Below, piece by piece: positions 34,404 through 43,247 of a stretch of DNA of 63,375 bases. The stretch is from Candidatus Avidehalobacter gallistercoris (GTDB lineage: Bacteria > Bacillota > Dehalobacteriia > UBA4068 > UBA4997). The stretch spans positions 1 to 63,375 of the forward strand of contig DVMH01000020.1 in NCBI GenBank assembly GCA_018715045.1. Direction: 5' to 3'. The position numbers and the translations under genes are program-made. Each line of letters starts with the position of its first letter. Within the stretch, counting starts at the first letter, position 1. Below the pieces are notes generated by a model. It was not told the origin of the DNA. It saw nothing but the letters and a program-made list of their open reading frames with translations, and did not search any database.

Positions 34404-35108
34404 TTATTCCTTCCCCTTGGGCGGCTTTAACGTAAAACTCTTGCGATGAATCGGCGAAAGCCCAAGCGCCCACACCGCCCGCTTATGCTCCGGCGTGGGA
34501 TAGCCAGCGTGCTTGGCTAGATTATAACCTGGATAAAGCTCATCATAAACTGTCATCATGCGGTCACGGTGACATTTGGCCAAAATGCTGGCCGCCCCAA
34601 TGCTGATGCTCTGCGCATCGCCTTTGATAATGCTTGTCTGCGGCAGGGGCAGCGGCAGTTCCAGCGCGTCCACCAGCAAATGCTGCGGATGCACCGGCAG
34701 CATTTTAATTGCCCGGCACATCGCCAGCTTCGTCGCTTCCAGAATGTTAATCTGATCTATCTCATGCGGCCCCACAGCTCCCAGCGACCAGGCAATGCTG
34801 GCACGGCGAATGACCTCCTCCAACTGATAACGTTTCCTGGGCGAAAGCTTCTTGGAATCGTTGATCCCCGGCAGCAGCAAATGCGGTGGCAAAATCACCG
34901 CAGCAACCACCACCGGCCCCGCGATCGGACCACGGCCAACCTCATCCAGCCCGGCCACAAATTCAATACCGTCTGCCCAAAGCGCTTCTTCATAGTGCGA
35001 TAAGCCGCGCAGGCGCTCAGCCTCTGCTGTATCCGGCAATATGTTGCAAACGCCATCGCCTGTTCCCGCCATTTTAAGCTGCCACGGCGCCAAATCTGTT
35101 ACTTTCAT
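34404..35108 (-). CDS. rnhB: Ribonuclease HII
   Basis: RNase HII removes ribonucleotides from DNA and RNA primers. The catalytic acidic residues are in FVAGLDEVGRGPIAGP (Asp, Glu near 54-55), LLVDALELPLP, and the later AASILAKCHRDRMM segment. An N-terminal extension of about 48 residues precedes the catalytic domain, as in Bacillus-type enzymes. The 234-residue frame shares one base with the rbgA stop, so the two genes are coupled. Standard gene. Confidence 0.95.
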   Translation of the reverse strand: MKVTDLAPWQLKMAGTGDGVCNILPDTAEAERLRGLSHYEEALWADGIEFVAGLDEVGRGPIAGPVVVAAVILPPHLLLPGINDSKKLSPRKRYQLEEVIRRASIAWSLGAVGPHEIDQINILEATKLAMCRAIKMLPVHPQHLLVDALELPLPLPQTSIIKGDAQSISIGAASILAKCHRDRMMTVYDELYPGYNLAKHAGYPTPEHKRAVWALGLSPIHRKSFTLKPPKGKE

Positions 35109-35974
35109 TACCTCGCCCCCGGTACATCATCCAGTGTGAAGCGGCCAATCTTGCCATTACGAAATTCCGCCAGCAGCAGGCGGGCAGTTTCCTCCTCGCG
35201 CACCACGCCGCCCGCGGCCAAAAGTCCCCGGCTGCGCCCGATAGCTGCCAGAACTTCCTCCACATGACAGGTTGCCATTTCTGCCTCGGCCAATTTATAA
35301 CGGGCGCAAAGATCCGCCAGACCACGCTGCCGCAGCCAGTCCAGCAGCTCCAGCGCCACTTGATAATAATCATACACCGTCTCGCTAATCGCTCCGGTGG
35401 CAGCCAGACGAAACGCAACGCTGTGCGTCTCAAACTTTGGCCATAGCACGCCGGGAGTATCCAGCAGCTCAATTTTATCGCCCAGCCGTACCCACTGCCT
35501 GCCTCGAGTCACACCGGGCTTGTTACCGGTTTTGCTAACCGCTTTCGGTAGCAACGAATTTATGAGCGTGCTTTTGCCCGTATTGGGGGAGCCGACTACC
35601 ATAGCTCGCACCGGACGGCGTCTGCGGCCTTTGGCCTCAAGCTCTGCAAACAGCGGCTCAGCAGTCTGCATTATGGCCTTTTCCAGCTCCTTCATACCAT
35701 GCCCAGCCTGTGCATTGATGCCCACCGCCCCCAAGCCACGGCGGCGGAAATAGGCCAGCCATTGTTTGGTTGCCGTACTGTCCGCCAGATCCTGCTTATT
35801 CAGCACCATCAACTGCGGCTTTTTGGCCAAAATGCGATCAAAATCCGGATTATAGCTGGACAACGGGATACGCGCATCCAGCACCACCAGCGACATATCC
35901 ACAACCCGCATATCTTCTTCCATCAGCCTGCGGGCTTTAGCCATATGTCCGGGATACCATTGAATTACTGTCAT
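35108..35974 (-). CDS. rbgA: Ribosome biogenesis GTPase RbgA (YlqF)
   Basis: RbgA helps late 50S subunit assembly. It is a circularly permuted GTPase: G4 NKQDL comes first (about 58-62), then G1 GSPNTGKSTLINSL and G3 LLDTPG. A C-terminal ANTAR-like domain follows (about 200-288). The N-terminus IQWYPGHMAKARR is the family hallmark. AAGGAG lies 8 nt before the ATG. Order rbgA-rnhB-yraN is conserved in Bacillota. Confidence 0.96.
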   Translation of the reverse strand: MTVIQWYPGHMAKARRLMEEDMRVVDMSLVVLDARIPLSSYNPDFDRILAKKPQLMVLNKQDLADSTATKQWLAYFRRRGLGAVGINAQAGHGMKELEKAIMQTAEPLFAELEAKGRRRRPVRAMVVGSPNTGKSTLINSLLPKAVSKTGNKPGVTRGRQWVRLGDKIELLDTPGVLWPKFETHSVAFRLAATGAISETVYDYYQVALELLDWLRQRGLADLCARYKLAEAEMATCHVEEVLAAIGRSRGLLAAGGVVREEETARLLLAEFRNGKIGRFTLDDVPGAR

Positions 35975-36417
35975 TATATAAACTCCTTACCTGCAAGCAA
36001 TCTCGCATTAACACTGGCTACGATAATACTTCCCGCAAAATCTGCGCAACGAAACGAAATTCATGCTGAGGAAATGTTTTATCGGAGCGCATAATTTGCA
36101 ATCATATCAGCGGGCATTTATAAAACGTGCCGTCTCATAACTTAATTAAATGGACAGTTTAATCAATACCTGCCGATATATTTTAGTATAACATGAATAA
36201 AAACGCCCTGACAATAGCGTTTTTACCCGTAAGGTATTTAATTGTATAACGTAACTTTTCAACGCCCAGCGCCTTGCCCTGTCGCGCTATTTGCCAAACA
36301 TTCCCGAATAACTTCAGAAAGGTCAAGTTGCCATATCATTTTTATGTTTTTTTATAAAAACATTTTTCAGCCGCCATCCGCATAAGTTAAGGCAGAAAAG
36401 GCCGAAGGAGGTGCGCC
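35975..36417. other. Intergenic region without a recognised gene
   Basis: A 443-bp AT-rich spacer between divergent rbgA and the CmpB-like gene. It holds an AAAAACGC/GCGTTTTT hairpin (36199-36226) that could terminate in either direction and an ATGTTTTT/AAAAACAT hairpin (36342-36361). The final AAGGAGG belongs to the downstream gene. I see no coding frame and no known riboswitch. Confidence 0.6.
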
Positions 36418-36897
36418 ATGCCAAAGCTGAAACTTGGCTGCAAGCTGTTGTTGCTGTTTCTGATGGGCGGCGCGGCCTATTTTGGGTTGGAAACTCTTTG
36501 GCGCGGCTTCAGCCACCCGTCGATGTTCGTGTTAGGCGGAGTGTGCTTCGTGCTTGTAGGGTTCATAAACGAATTTTTGCCATGGTACATGGAGCTTGAA
36601 CTGCAAGCTCTGCTGGGCGCGGCCATAATCACGGCGGCTGAGTTTGCAACCGGGCTGACTGTGAACGTTTGGCTGGGGCTGAACGTGTGGGATTATAGCG
36701 CGCTGCCGCTTAACTTTATGGGACAGATATCGCTGCAATATTTTCTGCTGTGGATACCTCTCTCTGCCGTTGCGATTATTCTTGACGACTATATCCGCTA
36801 TCGTCTATTTGGCGAGAAGCGCCCCCGTTATTGCCTGCTGAGCAGCAAAATTGGGCAAATTCTCGCAAAAAGCCTTGACAAAAAGCACCGTTCTTAA
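36418..36897 (+). CDS. CmpB-like putative ABC-transporter type IV membrane protein
   Basis: A 159-residue protein with about four membrane segments: residues about 7-27, 35-55, 62-85 and 105-125. The GFINEFLPWYMELELQ and LNVWDYSALPLNFMGQI segments are typical of the CmpB / 'putative ABC-transporter type IV' family. The substrate is unknown and no ATPase is adjacent. GGAGG precedes the ATG. The strong promoter for the downstream tRNA-Pro lies inside its last codons. Confidence 0.75.
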   Translation: MPKLKLGCKLLLLFLMGGAAYFGLETLWRGFSHPSMFVLGGVCFVLVGFINEFLPWYMELELQALLGAAIITAAEFATGLTVNVWLGLNVWDYSALPLNFMGQISLQYFLLWIPLSAVAIILDDYIRYRLFGEKRPRYCLLSSKIGQILAKSLDKKHRS

Positions 36898-36903
36898 TAT
36901 AAT
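36875..36903 (+). promoter_or_regulatory. Promoter of tRNA-Pro
   Basis: A perfect TTGACA (36875-36880) and perfect TATAAT (36898-36903), 17 bp apart, about 12 bp before the tRNA. Confidence 0.9.
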
Positions 36904-36915
36904 AGTATGGTGTCA

Positions 36916-36993
36916 CGGGGCGTAGCTCAGTTTGGCTAGAGCGCTACCTTGGGGTGGTAGAGGCCGCACGTTCAAGTCGTGTCGCTCCGACCA
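36916..36993 (+). tRNA. tRNA-Pro (anticodon GGG)
   Basis: Cloverleaf: acceptor CGGGGCG with CGCTCCG, anticodon stem CTACC/GGTAG around loop TTGGGGT (anticodon GGG), T arm with TTCAAGT, and an encoded CCA end. The 3' 43 bp recur in decayed form at 38067-38109, so this tRNA was probably an integration site. Confidence 0.95.
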
Positions 36994-36995
36994 TA
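36953..36995 (+). repeat. Direct repeat copy 1 (intact tRNA-Pro 3' end, att-like)
   Basis: Forty-three bp from the anticodon stem to just past CCA. It matches 38067-38109 at 38 of 43 positions, in the same orientation. Confidence 0.8.
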
Positions 36996-37000
36996 TAATA

Positions 37001-37048
37001 AAAGCCTGCTAAACGCGTTGATTTGGCGTTTAACAGGCTGTTTTTTTG
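37001..37048 (+). terminator. Intrinsic terminator of tRNA-Pro
   Basis: AGCCTG and CTAAACGC-type arms (AGCCTGCTAAACGC with GCGTTTAACAGGCT) form a long hairpin followed by seven T residues. Confidence 0.88.
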
Positions 37049-37222
37049 CTCTTATTGCAGCTTTATCCTCTCTTTTTTATTTTTTAATCTTTTACCACAA
37101 CACATCTGCAAACCGTTTATTTATTAAAAAGCGCACCAAACAAATAAACCAAATTAACTTGCAGCAGCGCTTAAAATAGCACTGCGCAATGGACAAGTAA
37201 ACCCACAATTACCCATAAGCAA

Positions 37223-37264
37223 AAAAGAACGCCTACAGCGAAAATCCGTTGCAGTCGTTCTTTT
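37223..37264 (-). terminator. Intrinsic terminator of the XRE-type gene
   Basis: On the minus strand AAGAACG pairs with CGTTCTT and CTGCA with TGTAG inside it, followed by a T run. Confidence 0.8.
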
Positions 37265-37288
37265 GTGCTCGAGAAAATACTATAATAC

Positions 37289-37690
37289 TTAACCTTTTTG
37301 CACACGAGCCTGTATATACGGATAATTACACCAATCAAGACGTTGACCGCAGCGGTCACAATAATTTTGGTATTCTCGCTCCATCGTAATATGGCAACGT
37401 GGGCAGACCGGATAACTGAAATTGCCGGCACTCTCCCTGAAACAATAAACCTCCCTCACTGCCGCAGGTATTTGCAGACTATCCGCCTCCGGCAGCAGCA
37501 GGCCGTCAGGCGTAACACTGAAACCATTACACAGCTTCTCAAGAGTTACAATGCTAATGTTTGTCCGCCCTCTGGCAATGTCTCCAAAATAGCGCGAGCT
37601 TAGCTCACAGTATTCCGACGCCATTTCGTAAGTAAGATTATTGGCTGTACAAAGTCGCAAAACAGCATGAGATAAATTGTCTGAAAACAT
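37289..37690 (-). CDS. XRE-family HTH protein with C-terminal zinc ribbon
   Basis: A 133-residue protein. The N-terminal lambda-repressor-like helix-turn-helix (about 1-65) contains LTYEMASEYCELSSRYFGDIARG and ISIVTLEKLCNGF (given in parts). The C-terminal part has two CxxC pairs, CPRC and CDRC, forming a zinc ribbon. The ATG at 37690 has only a weak GAGTG site. It lies inside the tRNA-Pro element remnant and could be its former regulator. A longer frame reaches 37843 but has no ribosome-binding site advantage. Confidence 0.75.
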   Translation of the reverse strand: MFSDNLSHAVLRLCTANNLTYEMASEYCELSSRYFGDIARGRTNISIVTLEKLCNGFSVTPDGLLLPEADSLQIPAAVREVYCFRESAGNFSYPVCPRCHITMEREYQNYCDRCGQRLDWCNYPYIQARVQKG

Positions 37691-37848
37691 CTTAATCACT
37701 CGCTTTCTGTAGAAATAAGATATTTTCAGCCTAACAACAATATACAGTCTGTTCAAGGAAGCATATTTCCTGAATTTTCCAAAAATCTTTTTTTGGCGCA
37801 CCAAAAAGACGCTGAGCAGGTTTCCCCGCCCAGCTTCTTTCACCCAAC

Positions 37849-38037
37849 TTATACCGCGTCCGCCGTTGGCTCCCTACTGGCTGCGTCATAGCCAATGGCC
37901 ATACGCTCATCCCGCAAATCCTGCAAGCGCACATAGTTGTTGCCTGCCAGTTCAATGGCCGTCACAGTCTTTTCCACACCGTTAAGCCTTATCTTAATGC
38001 TTTTCTTCACTTCCAACCGCTCTTTTATAAACGCCAA
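37849..38037 (-). CDS. Small phage-type stalk/amine-oxidase-N-like protein
   Basis: A 62-residue protein, KKSIKIRLNGVEKTVTAIEL followed by NNYVRLQDLRDERM. It resembles the short proteins (single stalk or copper-amine-oxidase N-like repeat) encoded next to endolysin genes in Clostridia prophages. The start is a TTG and the only ribosome-binding-like site is poor, which fits a decaying gene. It sits 30 bp inside the distal tRNA-Pro repeat. The resemblance is from memory of the pattern, not a database search. Confidence 0.55.
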   Translation of the reverse strand: MAFIKERLEVKKSIKIRLNGVEKTVTAIELAGNNYVRLQDLRDERMAIGYDAASREPTADAV

Positions 38038-38066
38038 CGGGTCTATGTCCGCCGGGTAATGGTTAT

Positions 38067-38109
38067 GGTGATAGAAGCCGCACAGTCAAGTCGTATCGCT
38101 CCGACCATA
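38067..38109 (+). repeat. Direct repeat copy 2 (decayed tRNA-Pro 3' end, att-like)
   Basis: Matches the tRNA-Pro 3' segment at 38 of 43 positions; four of the five differences are G-to-A relative to the tRNA. There is no complete tRNA around it. Probable displaced attachment site. Confidence 0.75.
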
Positions 38110-38112
38110 ACA

Positions 38113-38147
38113 AAAAACGGTAATTCACTAAAAGAATTACCGTTTTT
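38113..38147. terminator. Bidirectional terminator downstream of rng
   Basis: A perfect AAAAACGGTAATTC/GAATTACCGTTTTT repeat with a 7-nt loop, 25 bp from the rng stop and T-rich on both strands. Confidence 0.88.
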
Positions 38148-38171
38148 GATTTCAACGTCAATTTGCCGCCG

Positions 38172-39854
38172 TCAACCCGCCAGCTCGGCACAGGCAAATG
38201 TCTGGTGTACCTCGGTTATCCGCAGCAACCGCTTTTCACCAACAAAGTTCGCGCCATCGCGCACCAAAATCACATAGCCATTTACACGGCAAATTGCGTC
38301 AGCCTTATTTGCATTATGCCGTTCGCAGAGAAAGCAGTCGCAAAGCTGCCCCACCTTAAACGGCGCCGCATCCAAATCGGCCAGATCGCCGGAAAAAACA
38401 CGCACTACATAATCGGTCATCTTAAGCTCAGCGTTGCCGCGAACACACAGTTTTTTGCCAAAGCGTCTTTCCAACGCGCCTTTCGTCTCGCCCGCCGGGC
38501 CAATGATATATGACGAAATGATGGGATTCGTCTCGATAAACAATGCCGGTTCCGCCGTGCGCCCAGCCAGCTCCGCCAGTTCGGTAAGAATATCGGCAAA
38601 AACGCTTTCCTCCGAAGCCACGCTACCTTTGCCGCCACAAAATGGGCAGGAACGCTCAAATAACTCCTGCAAAGTGTAGCCGTTCTTTTTGCGCGTCATC
38701 TCCACCAGCCCCAGCTGCGTAAAACCAAGCACGTTGGTTTTCACGCGGTGGGTGGAAAGAGCCTGCCGCAGCGCCTCCAGCACCTGTTCGCGATCGGCCT
38801 CCTCGCGCATATCAATGAAATCCACAATAATAATGCCGCCAATATTGCGCAGTTGCAGCTGCCGTGCCACCTCCTGCGCCGCTTCTATGTTAGTCCTAAG
38901 CACCACATCAGCAAAGCCGTGCGCCGGATCCCCCACATATTTGCCGGTGTTCACATCAACAATAGTGAACGCCTCCATGTGCTGAATGATAAGATAGCCG
39001 CCACATTTGAGCCAAACCTTGTCGGAAAGCGCCTGCTTAAGCTGGGCGGATACATTATATACAGCCATCACATCGTTCGAGGACACGGTAATTTTATCCA
39101 GATATTCCGGGGCAATGGCTGTAACCACGCTTGTAAGGTTTGCCGCCGTCTGAGAGTTATTCACGTAAATATGCTCGATATCGCTGTAAAATGTGTCGCG
39201 AACCACCCGCTGCATCAGCCCCAAATCCTGATACAGCAGTGTGACGGCCTTAGCCTGCGCATTTTTGCCAAGCAGCCATTTCCACAGCTTCAGCAGGGTC
39301 TTCAAATCGCGCGCCAGTTCCTCCTCCGCAGCCTCTGCTGCGGCTGTGCGAATAATAGCTCCCATGCCCTCCGGCAGCAGCCCCCGCGCCAGCTCCAGCA
39401 GCCGCTCCCGTGCCGTCTCGTCCTCAATGCGGCGAGAAAGCGTTAAACTCGGCGTGGTAGGCAGCAGAACCAGCAGACGTCCCGGCAGAGTGGGATTCAT
39501 GGTAAGCCTGGCTCCCTTGCTGCCCGTCGGCTCTTTCACCACCTGCACCATGACCTCTTGCCCCGGCCGCAGCACCTGGTTTATCTCCACACATGGTTCC
39601 ATCAACCTGCCATCGGCATCCAATTTATGCGCTACTACGTCGCGCAGGTGCAGAAAGCCGTTTTTGGCCGCACCGAAATTGACGAAAGCCGCCTGCATAC
39701 CGGGCAGCACATTTTCCACTTTCGCCTTATAAATATTGCCGACAATACTCTGCTGATACTCGCGCTCGACGTATATTTCCGCCAGTCGCTCGTCCTCCAG
39801 CAATGCCACCAGCGTTTCAAATTCGTCCTGCTTAACGATAATATTTCTTTTCAT
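38172..39854 (-). CDS. rng: Ribonuclease E/G family protein
   Basis: A single-strand-specific endoribonuclease acting in rRNA maturation and mRNA decay. An S1-like RNA-binding segment lies near 36-110 (GNIYKAKVENVLPGMQAAFVNFG region). The DNase-I-like catalytic domain has the metal ligands in VDVNTGKYVG and IIVDFIDM. The Zn-link CPFCGGKG lies near 405, and the C-terminal small domain ends the protein. At 560 residues it is RNase G-like, without the RNase E C-terminal scaffold. It follows the radical-SAM-linked pair and spoIVF genes, the common order in Clostridia. Confidence 0.94.
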   Translation of the reverse strand: MKRNIIVKQDEFETLVALLEDERLAEIYVEREYQQSIVGNIYKAKVENVLPGMQAAFVNFGAAKNGFLHLRDVVAHKLDADGRLMEPCVEINQVLRPGQEVMVQVVKEPTGSKGARLTMNPTLPGRLLVLLPTTPSLTLSRRIEDETARERLLELARGLLPEGMGAIIRTAAAEAAEEELARDLKTLLKLWKWLLGKNAQAKAVTLLYQDLGLMQRVVRDTFYSDIEHIYVNNSQTAANLTSVVTAIAPEYLDKITVSSNDVMAVYNVSAQLKQALSDKVWLKCGGYLIIQHMEAFTIVDVNTGKYVGDPAHGFADVVLRTNIEAAQEVARQLQLRNIGGIIIVDFIDMREEADREQVLEALRQALSTHRVKTNVLGFTQLGLVEMTRKKNGYTLQELFERSCPFCGGKGSVASEESVFADILTELAELAGRTAEPALFIETNPIISSYIIGPAGETKGALERRFGKKLCVRGNAELKMTDYVVRVFSGDLADLDAAPFKVGQLCDCFLCERHNANKADAICRVNGYVILVRDGANFVGEKRLLRITEVHQTFACAELAG

Positions 39855-39872
39855 TATACTCCCCCACCATTT

Positions 39873-40532
39873 TTACGGTAGAACCGGCTCGCCGGCTTCA
39901 TTCATCGCATAAAGCCCCACCCGACGCAGGCAATATGTAATATTATCCGGCATAACGGCCTGCAGAATCTCCTTCGGCTTAACCGCCCCCGCCTCAGCAA
40001 ACGGTATTTCCAGCAATAGCTTGTTACCTGAAAGCAAAAGCTTAGAGACGCCCCGCCTCACGTCAATAATTTTTACGCCCTTTTTCGGGTGAAATCGCTC
40101 TATTTCCCATTTATCCGCCTGCCAAAACGTCTGAACACGCTCTGCCAACGCCGCCCAATCCGTATCGGACGCAAATTCGGCCTCATACACTGCCAGCCGG
40201 ATCACCGCCATCAGCGCCGGATGCGGCTCCGGCGGCAGCAAACGAGCGTCAGTGACTCTAACCCCCTGCGGCAGAGCGCTGTTCAACCGCTGTATAACCT
40301 CGTCCGGCGGCAATTCTGTCTTAAGCTGCAAATCGCCCCATTCTGCGAGCCCCTCAATGCCTACGCCGCGCGGCGGTCCAAAGCTGATTTTAAGGTGGGG
40401 ATTGAAGCCCTCGGAATAGGCTGCTGGCAATTCAGCCCGCAGCAGAGCCCTGTTAAACATTTTCAACAGATCCAGATGCGATAGGAATTTAAGCACCCCT
40501 GTCACCTGAAAGCAAAAGCGGCAGGTAGTCAT
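39873..40532 (-). CDS. TIGR03936 / DUF2344 radical-SAM-linked protein
   Basis: The 219-residue protein carries the DUF2344 signature: FLSHLDLLKMFNRALLRAELP near the N-terminus, then SEGFNPHLKISFGPP. It is always encoded next to, or fused to, the TIGR03960 radical SAM protein, here by a 4-bp overlap with 40529. Function is unknown; an RNA-modification role has been proposed from context. Standard length. Confidence 0.92.
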   Translation of the reverse strand: MTTCRFCFQVTGVLKFLSHLDLLKMFNRALLRAELPAAYSEGFNPHLKISFGPPRGVGIEGLAEWGDLQLKTELPPDEVIQRLNSALPQGVRVTDARLLPPEPHPALMAVIRLAVYEAEFASDTDWAALAERVQTFWQADKWEIERFHPKKGVKIIDVRRGVSKLLLSGNKLLLEIPFAEAGAVKPKEILQAVMPDNITYCLRRVGLYAMNEAGEPVLP

Positions 40533-42403
40533 ATTTCTTCCCCCTTTGCCGCGTAATAGTTATCACAGTCAAGGCTTTGGCATATGCCGCAGCCGCTGCA
40601 CGGCCCCTGGCGGCAGTCCAAGGTTTTCTCCGCTTCGGCCGCTTTCTGCCATTCCCGCCAAAGCCAACGCTTGTCCACACCGCAGTCAATATGATCCCAC
40701 GGCAGTACATCATCCGCACTAAACTCGCGCCCGGCATAGTCCTCCGGGTCAATGCCGCAGCGCCGGAACGCCTCCAGCCAGGCCTCGTAGTTGAAATGCT
40801 CATGCCAGGAATCGAATTTACAGCCCAATTTATGCGCTTCCAGCAGCGCCGCGCCCAAACGCCGGTCGCCGCGGCTGAACACGCCCTCCAAAAAGCTCAG
40901 CTCAATATCGTGGCAGGAAAGGCGCGCCCCGCGGATTGGTTTAAAGGCAGCGTAAAGCAACTCACGTTTTCTGGCCAGCTCTGACCGGCTATTCTGACCA
41001 AACCACTGAAACGGCGTATCACACTTGGGCACAAAGAACGAAACGCTGACGTTGATAGTAAGCTTCCGGCGGCCAGGCGCCGCGCCCAACGCCAAAATCT
41101 GCCGCGTCAGGGCAGCAATACCCAGCAGATCTTCATCCGTCTCATACGGCAACCCCGCCATAAAATACAGCTTAAACGAGTTCCAGCCCGCTGCCAACGC
41201 CGCCTGCACCGCCGAAAATATGTCCTCCTCATTCACGCCCTTGTTGATGATATCACGCAGGCGTTGCGTGCCAGCCTCCGGAGCCAGCGTCATGCCTGAT
41301 TTACGCACCGTCTGAATACGTTCGGCCAGGCCGACCGACATCGCATCCACCCTGAGACTCGGCAAAGAAACCGACACGCCGTCCGCTGCGTGCTTCGCCA
41401 AAAGACGGTCAATCAGCGGAACAACACAGGAATAATCGGCGGTGGAAAGGCTTACCATGCCCAACTCGTCATAGCCGGTGGAGGCCAGAGCCGCCGCCGC
41501 CTGAGCCACCAGCTTTTCGGGCAATTTTTCCCGTACCGGACGGTAAATTATTCCCGCCTGGCAGAAGCGGCAACCGCGGTTGCAGCCCCGCATGACCTCG
41601 ATCACCGCACGGTCATGCACGATCTCGGCAAACGGCACGATTTGATTGACCGGAAAAGGCGCTGCGTTCATATCTTTGATAATACGCTTTTTTACCCGAC
41701 GGGGAGCCTGATCTGCTACCGTAACTGCGCTCAACCTGCCCGTCTCGTCATACTGCGGCTGATAAAAGACAGGCACATAAATGCCGGGGATTTGACAGGC
41801 GCGGCGCAGAAATTCCGCCTTGCTCACGCCTTGCGCACGGCACTCGGTATACAAATCGAGCAGTTCCAGCTCCACTTCCTCGCCCTCGCCTATCACAAAC
41901 AGATCAAAGAAATCGCATAGCGGCTCTGGATTATAGGCACAGGGGCCGCCAGCCAGCACCAGCGGATATTCCCAGTCGGGGCGCTCGGCAGCCAGCAGCG
42001 GGATACCCGCCAGCTCCAGCATATTCAATATGTTGGTGAAACTCATCTCATATTGCAGCGTCACGCCAACCACGTCAAAATCGCGCACAGAATGGTAATT
42101 TTCCCAGCTGAACAGCGGGATCTGCCACTTGCGCATCAGCTTTTCCATGTCGGCAGCGGGGGCAAAGCTGCGCTCAAAAGCATACTCCGGGCGGCGGTTT
42201 ACCGCCTCATACAGCACCCGCATACCAAGATGGGACATTCCAATTTCATAAAGGTCTGGGAAAAGCAGTACCATAGTGGCGGAAAGCGTTGTCCAGTCCT
42301 TTTCCGTGCTGTTATACTCGCCTCCCAGATACTGCGCTGGTTTATCCACCAGAGGCAGAATCCTCTCCACTTCGGCCTCCCAGCTTTTTACCTGTTTCAG
42401 CAA
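40529..42403 (-). CDS. TIGR03960 family B12-binding-like radical SAM protein
   Basis: A 624-residue radical SAM protein. The CX3CX2C cluster motif is RGCNRGCRFCQAG near 255. The N-terminal part (about 1-220) is Rossmann-like, as in B12-binding radical SAM enzymes; no DxHxxG cobalamin motif is evident. A C-terminal cysteine-rich tail has CSGCGICQSLDC. It is coupled by overlap to the DUF2344 gene, and both precede rng. The substrate is unknown. Confidence 0.92.
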   Translation of the reverse strand: MLKQVKSWEAEVERILPLVDKPAQYLGGEYNSTEKDWTTLSATMVLLFPDLYEIGMSHLGMRVLYEAVNRRPEYAFERSFAPAADMEKLMRKWQIPLFSWENYHSVRDFDVVGVTLQYEMSFTNILNMLELAGIPLLAAERPDWEYPLVLAGGPCAYNPEPLCDFFDLFVIGEGEEVELELLDLYTECRAQGVSKAEFLRRACQIPGIYVPVFYQPQYDETGRLSAVTVADQAPRRVKKRIIKDMNAAPFPVNQIVPFAEIVHDRAVIEVMRGCNRGCRFCQAGIIYRPVREKLPEKLVAQAAAALASTGYDELGMVSLSTADYSCVVPLIDRLLAKHAADGVSVSLPSLRVDAMSVGLAERIQTVRKSGMTLAPEAGTQRLRDIINKGVNEEDIFSAVQAALAAGWNSFKLYFMAGLPYETDEDLLGIAALTRQILALGAAPGRRKLTINVSVSFFVPKCDTPFQWFGQNSRSELARKRELLYAAFKPIRGARLSCHDIELSFLEGVFSRGDRRLGAALLEAHKLGCKFDSWHEHFNYEAWLEAFRRCGIDPEDYAGREFSADDVLPWDHIDCGVDKRWLWREWQKAAEAEKTLDCRQGPCSGCGICQSLDCDNYYAAKGEEI

Positions 42404-42479
42404 AATTATCGACTCCTTGCCAAAAATTCTAAACTTAATTTAATTCGGCAAGGTATGCTGCTTTTCCTTTATGCTGCAC

Positions 42480-43247
42480 CTAATTTATCGGCAATTTTCG
42501 CCCAACAAGACAAGAGATACAATCGCCTCCCCCGCCCGCCGCCATATGCTCAATCAGCACATCGCCGTCCAGCAGCCGGCCGCGATAGAGCAACCAGTTG
42601 CACCAGCCTGGAGAAAAGCGCCGCACCGCACGGAAAACTGGCATATCCTGGTTTATCCGCACCAGCCGCCGGGGGCGCAGACTTTGCCCCACCGTTTGAT
42701 TAAGCGCGGAGACAAGCTGATACGAAAGGTTGCGCTCCTCGCGCCAGGCAAGCAGATACAACCAAAGCGCGAGCAGCAACAGTAACTTTTTCAGGCCGAA
42801 GTAATAAATACAGAGAGCAAAGCAGAGCGCCGCCGCCCGTGCCCAAAACAACAGCAGCTTTGATACCGCTTTCCAGCCGAACAAACCAGCAGTAAGCCCC
42901 CGCAAAATTTTGCCGCCGTCCAACGGCAAAAAAGGCAGCATATTGACCGCTGCCAGTCCAAAATTCACCTGCGCTCCCGCTTGCCAGCCAAATTTCAGGC
43001 AAAACCACATCAAAAGCAGATTTACCCCTGGCCCTGCCGCCGCGGCCAGCGCCTCACGCCAGCCTTGGCAGGCCAAATCCGCACGCATAGCGATGCCAAG
43101 GCATCCCCGCAGTTGAAGCCCAGCGGCAAAACCCATAAGCCGCAGCACCAGATAATGTGCGGCCTCGTGCAGCAGCAAAAACAGCAAAAGCGCCGCAAGA
43201 AGCTCCGGCCAGCCTGCACGAATAAAAGGCGAAAGCTCCGTCATCAT
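42480..43247 (-). CDS. spoIVFB: SpoIVFB-like M50 intramembrane metalloprotease
   Basis: SpoIVFB cleaves pro-SigK in the mother cell. The protein has the zinc motif HEAAH (His27, Glu28, His31) in the first membrane segment and the second ligand Asp110 in FLPLDGG. About six membrane segments follow up to residue 175. A cytoplasmic C-terminal domain of about 75 residues replaces the CBS domain, and I see no clear CBS motif in it. It overlaps spoIVFA by 4 bp, as in Bacillus. At 255 residues it is of normal size. Confidence 0.9.
   Translation of the reverse strand: MMTELSPFIRAGWPELLAALLLFLLLHEAAHYLVLRLMGFAAGLQLRGCLGIAMRADLACQGWREALAAAAGPGVNLLLMWFCLKFGWQAGAQVNFGLAAVNMLPFLPLDGGKILRGLTAGLFGWKAVSKLLLFWARAAALCFALCIYYFGLKKLLLLLALWLYLLAWREERNLSYQLVSALNQTVGQSLRPRRLVRINQDMPVFRAVRRFSPGWCNWLLYRGRLLDGDVLIEHMAAGGGGDCISCLVGRKLPIN

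Noticed and set aside
33787-34449. 220-codon frame on the plus strand
   Set aside because: It spans the OLE RNA, its promoter and the reverse strand of yraN, and its sequence is a basic, low-information shadow typical of antisense frames.
38040-38110. A second complete tRNA gene
   Set aside because: Only the 3' part of tRNA-Pro is recognisable; the acceptor 5' half and D arm are missing, so it was recorded as an att-like repeat.
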